A stretch of DNA of 64,000 nt from Burkholderiaceae bacterium (GTDB lineage Bacteria; Pseudomonadota; Gammaproteobacteria; Burkholderiales; Burkholderiaceae_B), in the NCBI GenBank assembly GCA_023653055.1, contig JAMNXR010000006.1, positions 1-64,000 of the forward strand, given 5' to 3'. Of this stretch, positions 63,477-64,000 are shown one piece after another; the stretch's first letter is position 1; each line of letters opens with the position of its first letter. Made by a program: the position numbers and the translations under genes. The notes under the pieces are model-generated. The model did no database searches, was not told the origin of the DNA, and was given only the letters and a program-made list of their open reading frames with translations.

Positions 63477-64000
63477 TGTTTTCCGAGGTAGAAGCAAACT
63501 GAGTGATCGCATCTCGCAAACCGCTGAGACCCGAGCGCTTTTGAGCACTTAAAAAAACTCGACAAATCGTACCATGTTCGTCTCGTTCGACACGTGATTC
63601 CAGTCCAGCTAGGTCGGTTTTGTTGTAGACCAAAATACAAGGAATATCTGCGGCACCAATATCGACTAAAACCTTATTGACCTCGGCAATCTGCTCGTCG
63701 CGCTGAGGACTCGCAGCATCCACAACATGAAGCAGTAAATCTGCCTGCGTAGCTTCTTCGAGCGTTGCGCGGAAAGCCGCAATCAGTGTATGCGGCAAAT
63801 CACGAATAAATCCCACAGTATCAGAAAGAGTTATTTGGCCTGCCCCCTCAATCCAAAGTCGCCGTGTCGTCGTGTCCAGCGTGGCAAACAACTGGTCTGC
63901 CGCATAGGAGTCGGCTCGCGTCATTGCATTGAAAAGCGTTGATTTACCCGCGTTGGTATAGCCCACGAGGGAAACGGATAATATCGATCCCCTGACACGC
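63442..64000 (-). CDS. hflX: GTPase HflX (partial, 5' part outside window)
   Basis: The C-terminal part of HflX, a ribosome-associated GTPase; the frame is open to the window edge. G1 is GYTNAGKST, G3 is DTVGFI, G4 is NKTD; a typical C-terminal region of the GTPase domain follows (LLLHVVDAASP). The first visible residues (RGSILSVSLVGYTN) match the run-in to G1, so no start lies in the window. First visible gene of the hflX-hflK-hflC operon; overlaps hflK by 35 bases. Confidence 0.93.
   Translation of the reverse strand, partial: RVRGSILSVSLVGYTNAGKSTLFNAMTRADSYAADQLFATLDTTTRRLWIEGAGQITLSDTVGFIRDLPHTLIAAFRATLEEATQADLLLHVVDAASPQRDEQIAEVNKVLVDIGAADIPCILVYNKTDLAGLESRVERDEHGTICRVFLSAQKRSGLSGLRDAITQFASTSENNAISYENIQPE

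Overview
The window reads as a chromosomal stretch of a betaproteobacterium of the order Burkholderiales, most like the Alcaligenaceae. Reasons: the housekeeping order hflX-hflK-hflC-hisZ-purA, the presence of hisZ, a lysine/alanine-rich extension on RpoD, and three orphan Bug-type (tripartite tricarboxylate) periplasmic receptors. No insertion sequence, phage, CRISPR array or rRNA was seen.

Layout. 1-3117: the last module (C-A-T-TE) of a nonribosomal peptide synthetase that begins outside the window, closed by a bidirectional terminator. 3229-8076: central metabolism and small-molecule enzymes (GTP-PEP carboxykinase, a 2-hydroxyacid dehydrogenase divergent from a TauD-like dioxygenase, an aspartate-dehydrogenase-like protein). 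8425-10860: a two-gene membrane/periplasm cassette of unknown role (DUF2135-like protein plus trypsin-like protease). 10877-22056: acid-sugar and hydroxyacid catabolism (a D-tartrate-dehydratase-like enolase-superfamily enzyme divergent from galactarate dehydratase, then an operon with serine-glyoxylate aminotransferase, a fused FAD/Fe-S hydroxyacid dehydrogenase, nitroreductase, acyl-CoA synthetase and alcohol dehydrogenase). 22069-31586: small catabolic operons (CoA transferase, N-acyl-D-amino-acid deacylase, enoyl-CoA hydratases, HpaI-type aldolase, isochorismatase-like hydrolase, old yellow enzyme). 31747-38250: a complete Dpp/Opp-type ABC importer ending in an aspartoacylase-like metallohydrolase. 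38354-46630: two Bug receptors, TrhO, a cupin, a periplasmic sulfurtransferase/YeeE sulfur-uptake operon with a previously hidden 56-residue protein, and an aminotransferase-YchJ-SDR operon. 46806-50088: an EAL phosphodiesterase with a broken GGDEF motif, an ankyrin protein and an OmpA-like protein.

50153-57984 is the macromolecular-synthesis region, all on the minus strand: rpsU, dnaG, rpoD, then two degenerate LuxR-type regulators, then a CAU-anticodon tRNA (read as tRNA-Ile2) and a terminator. 57993-64000 holds a phosphoribosyltransferase, purA, hisZ, hflC, hflK and the 3' part of hflX.

The most unusual signals are: (i) rpoD overlaps by one base (TAATG) the start of a regulator whose receiver domain has lost its phosphorylation residues, followed by a protein with an inverted LuxR/cyclase-like/ATPase-like architecture; (ii) RpoD carries an unusually long histone-H1-like tail of about 260 residues plus GRP motifs; (iii) the paired transmembrane DUF2135-like protein and membrane-anchored serine protease; (iv) a sharply A+T-rich block in the NRPS adenylation domain that coincides with the substrate-specificity core. 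Functions given below are from motif and family recognition by reading; no database search was run.
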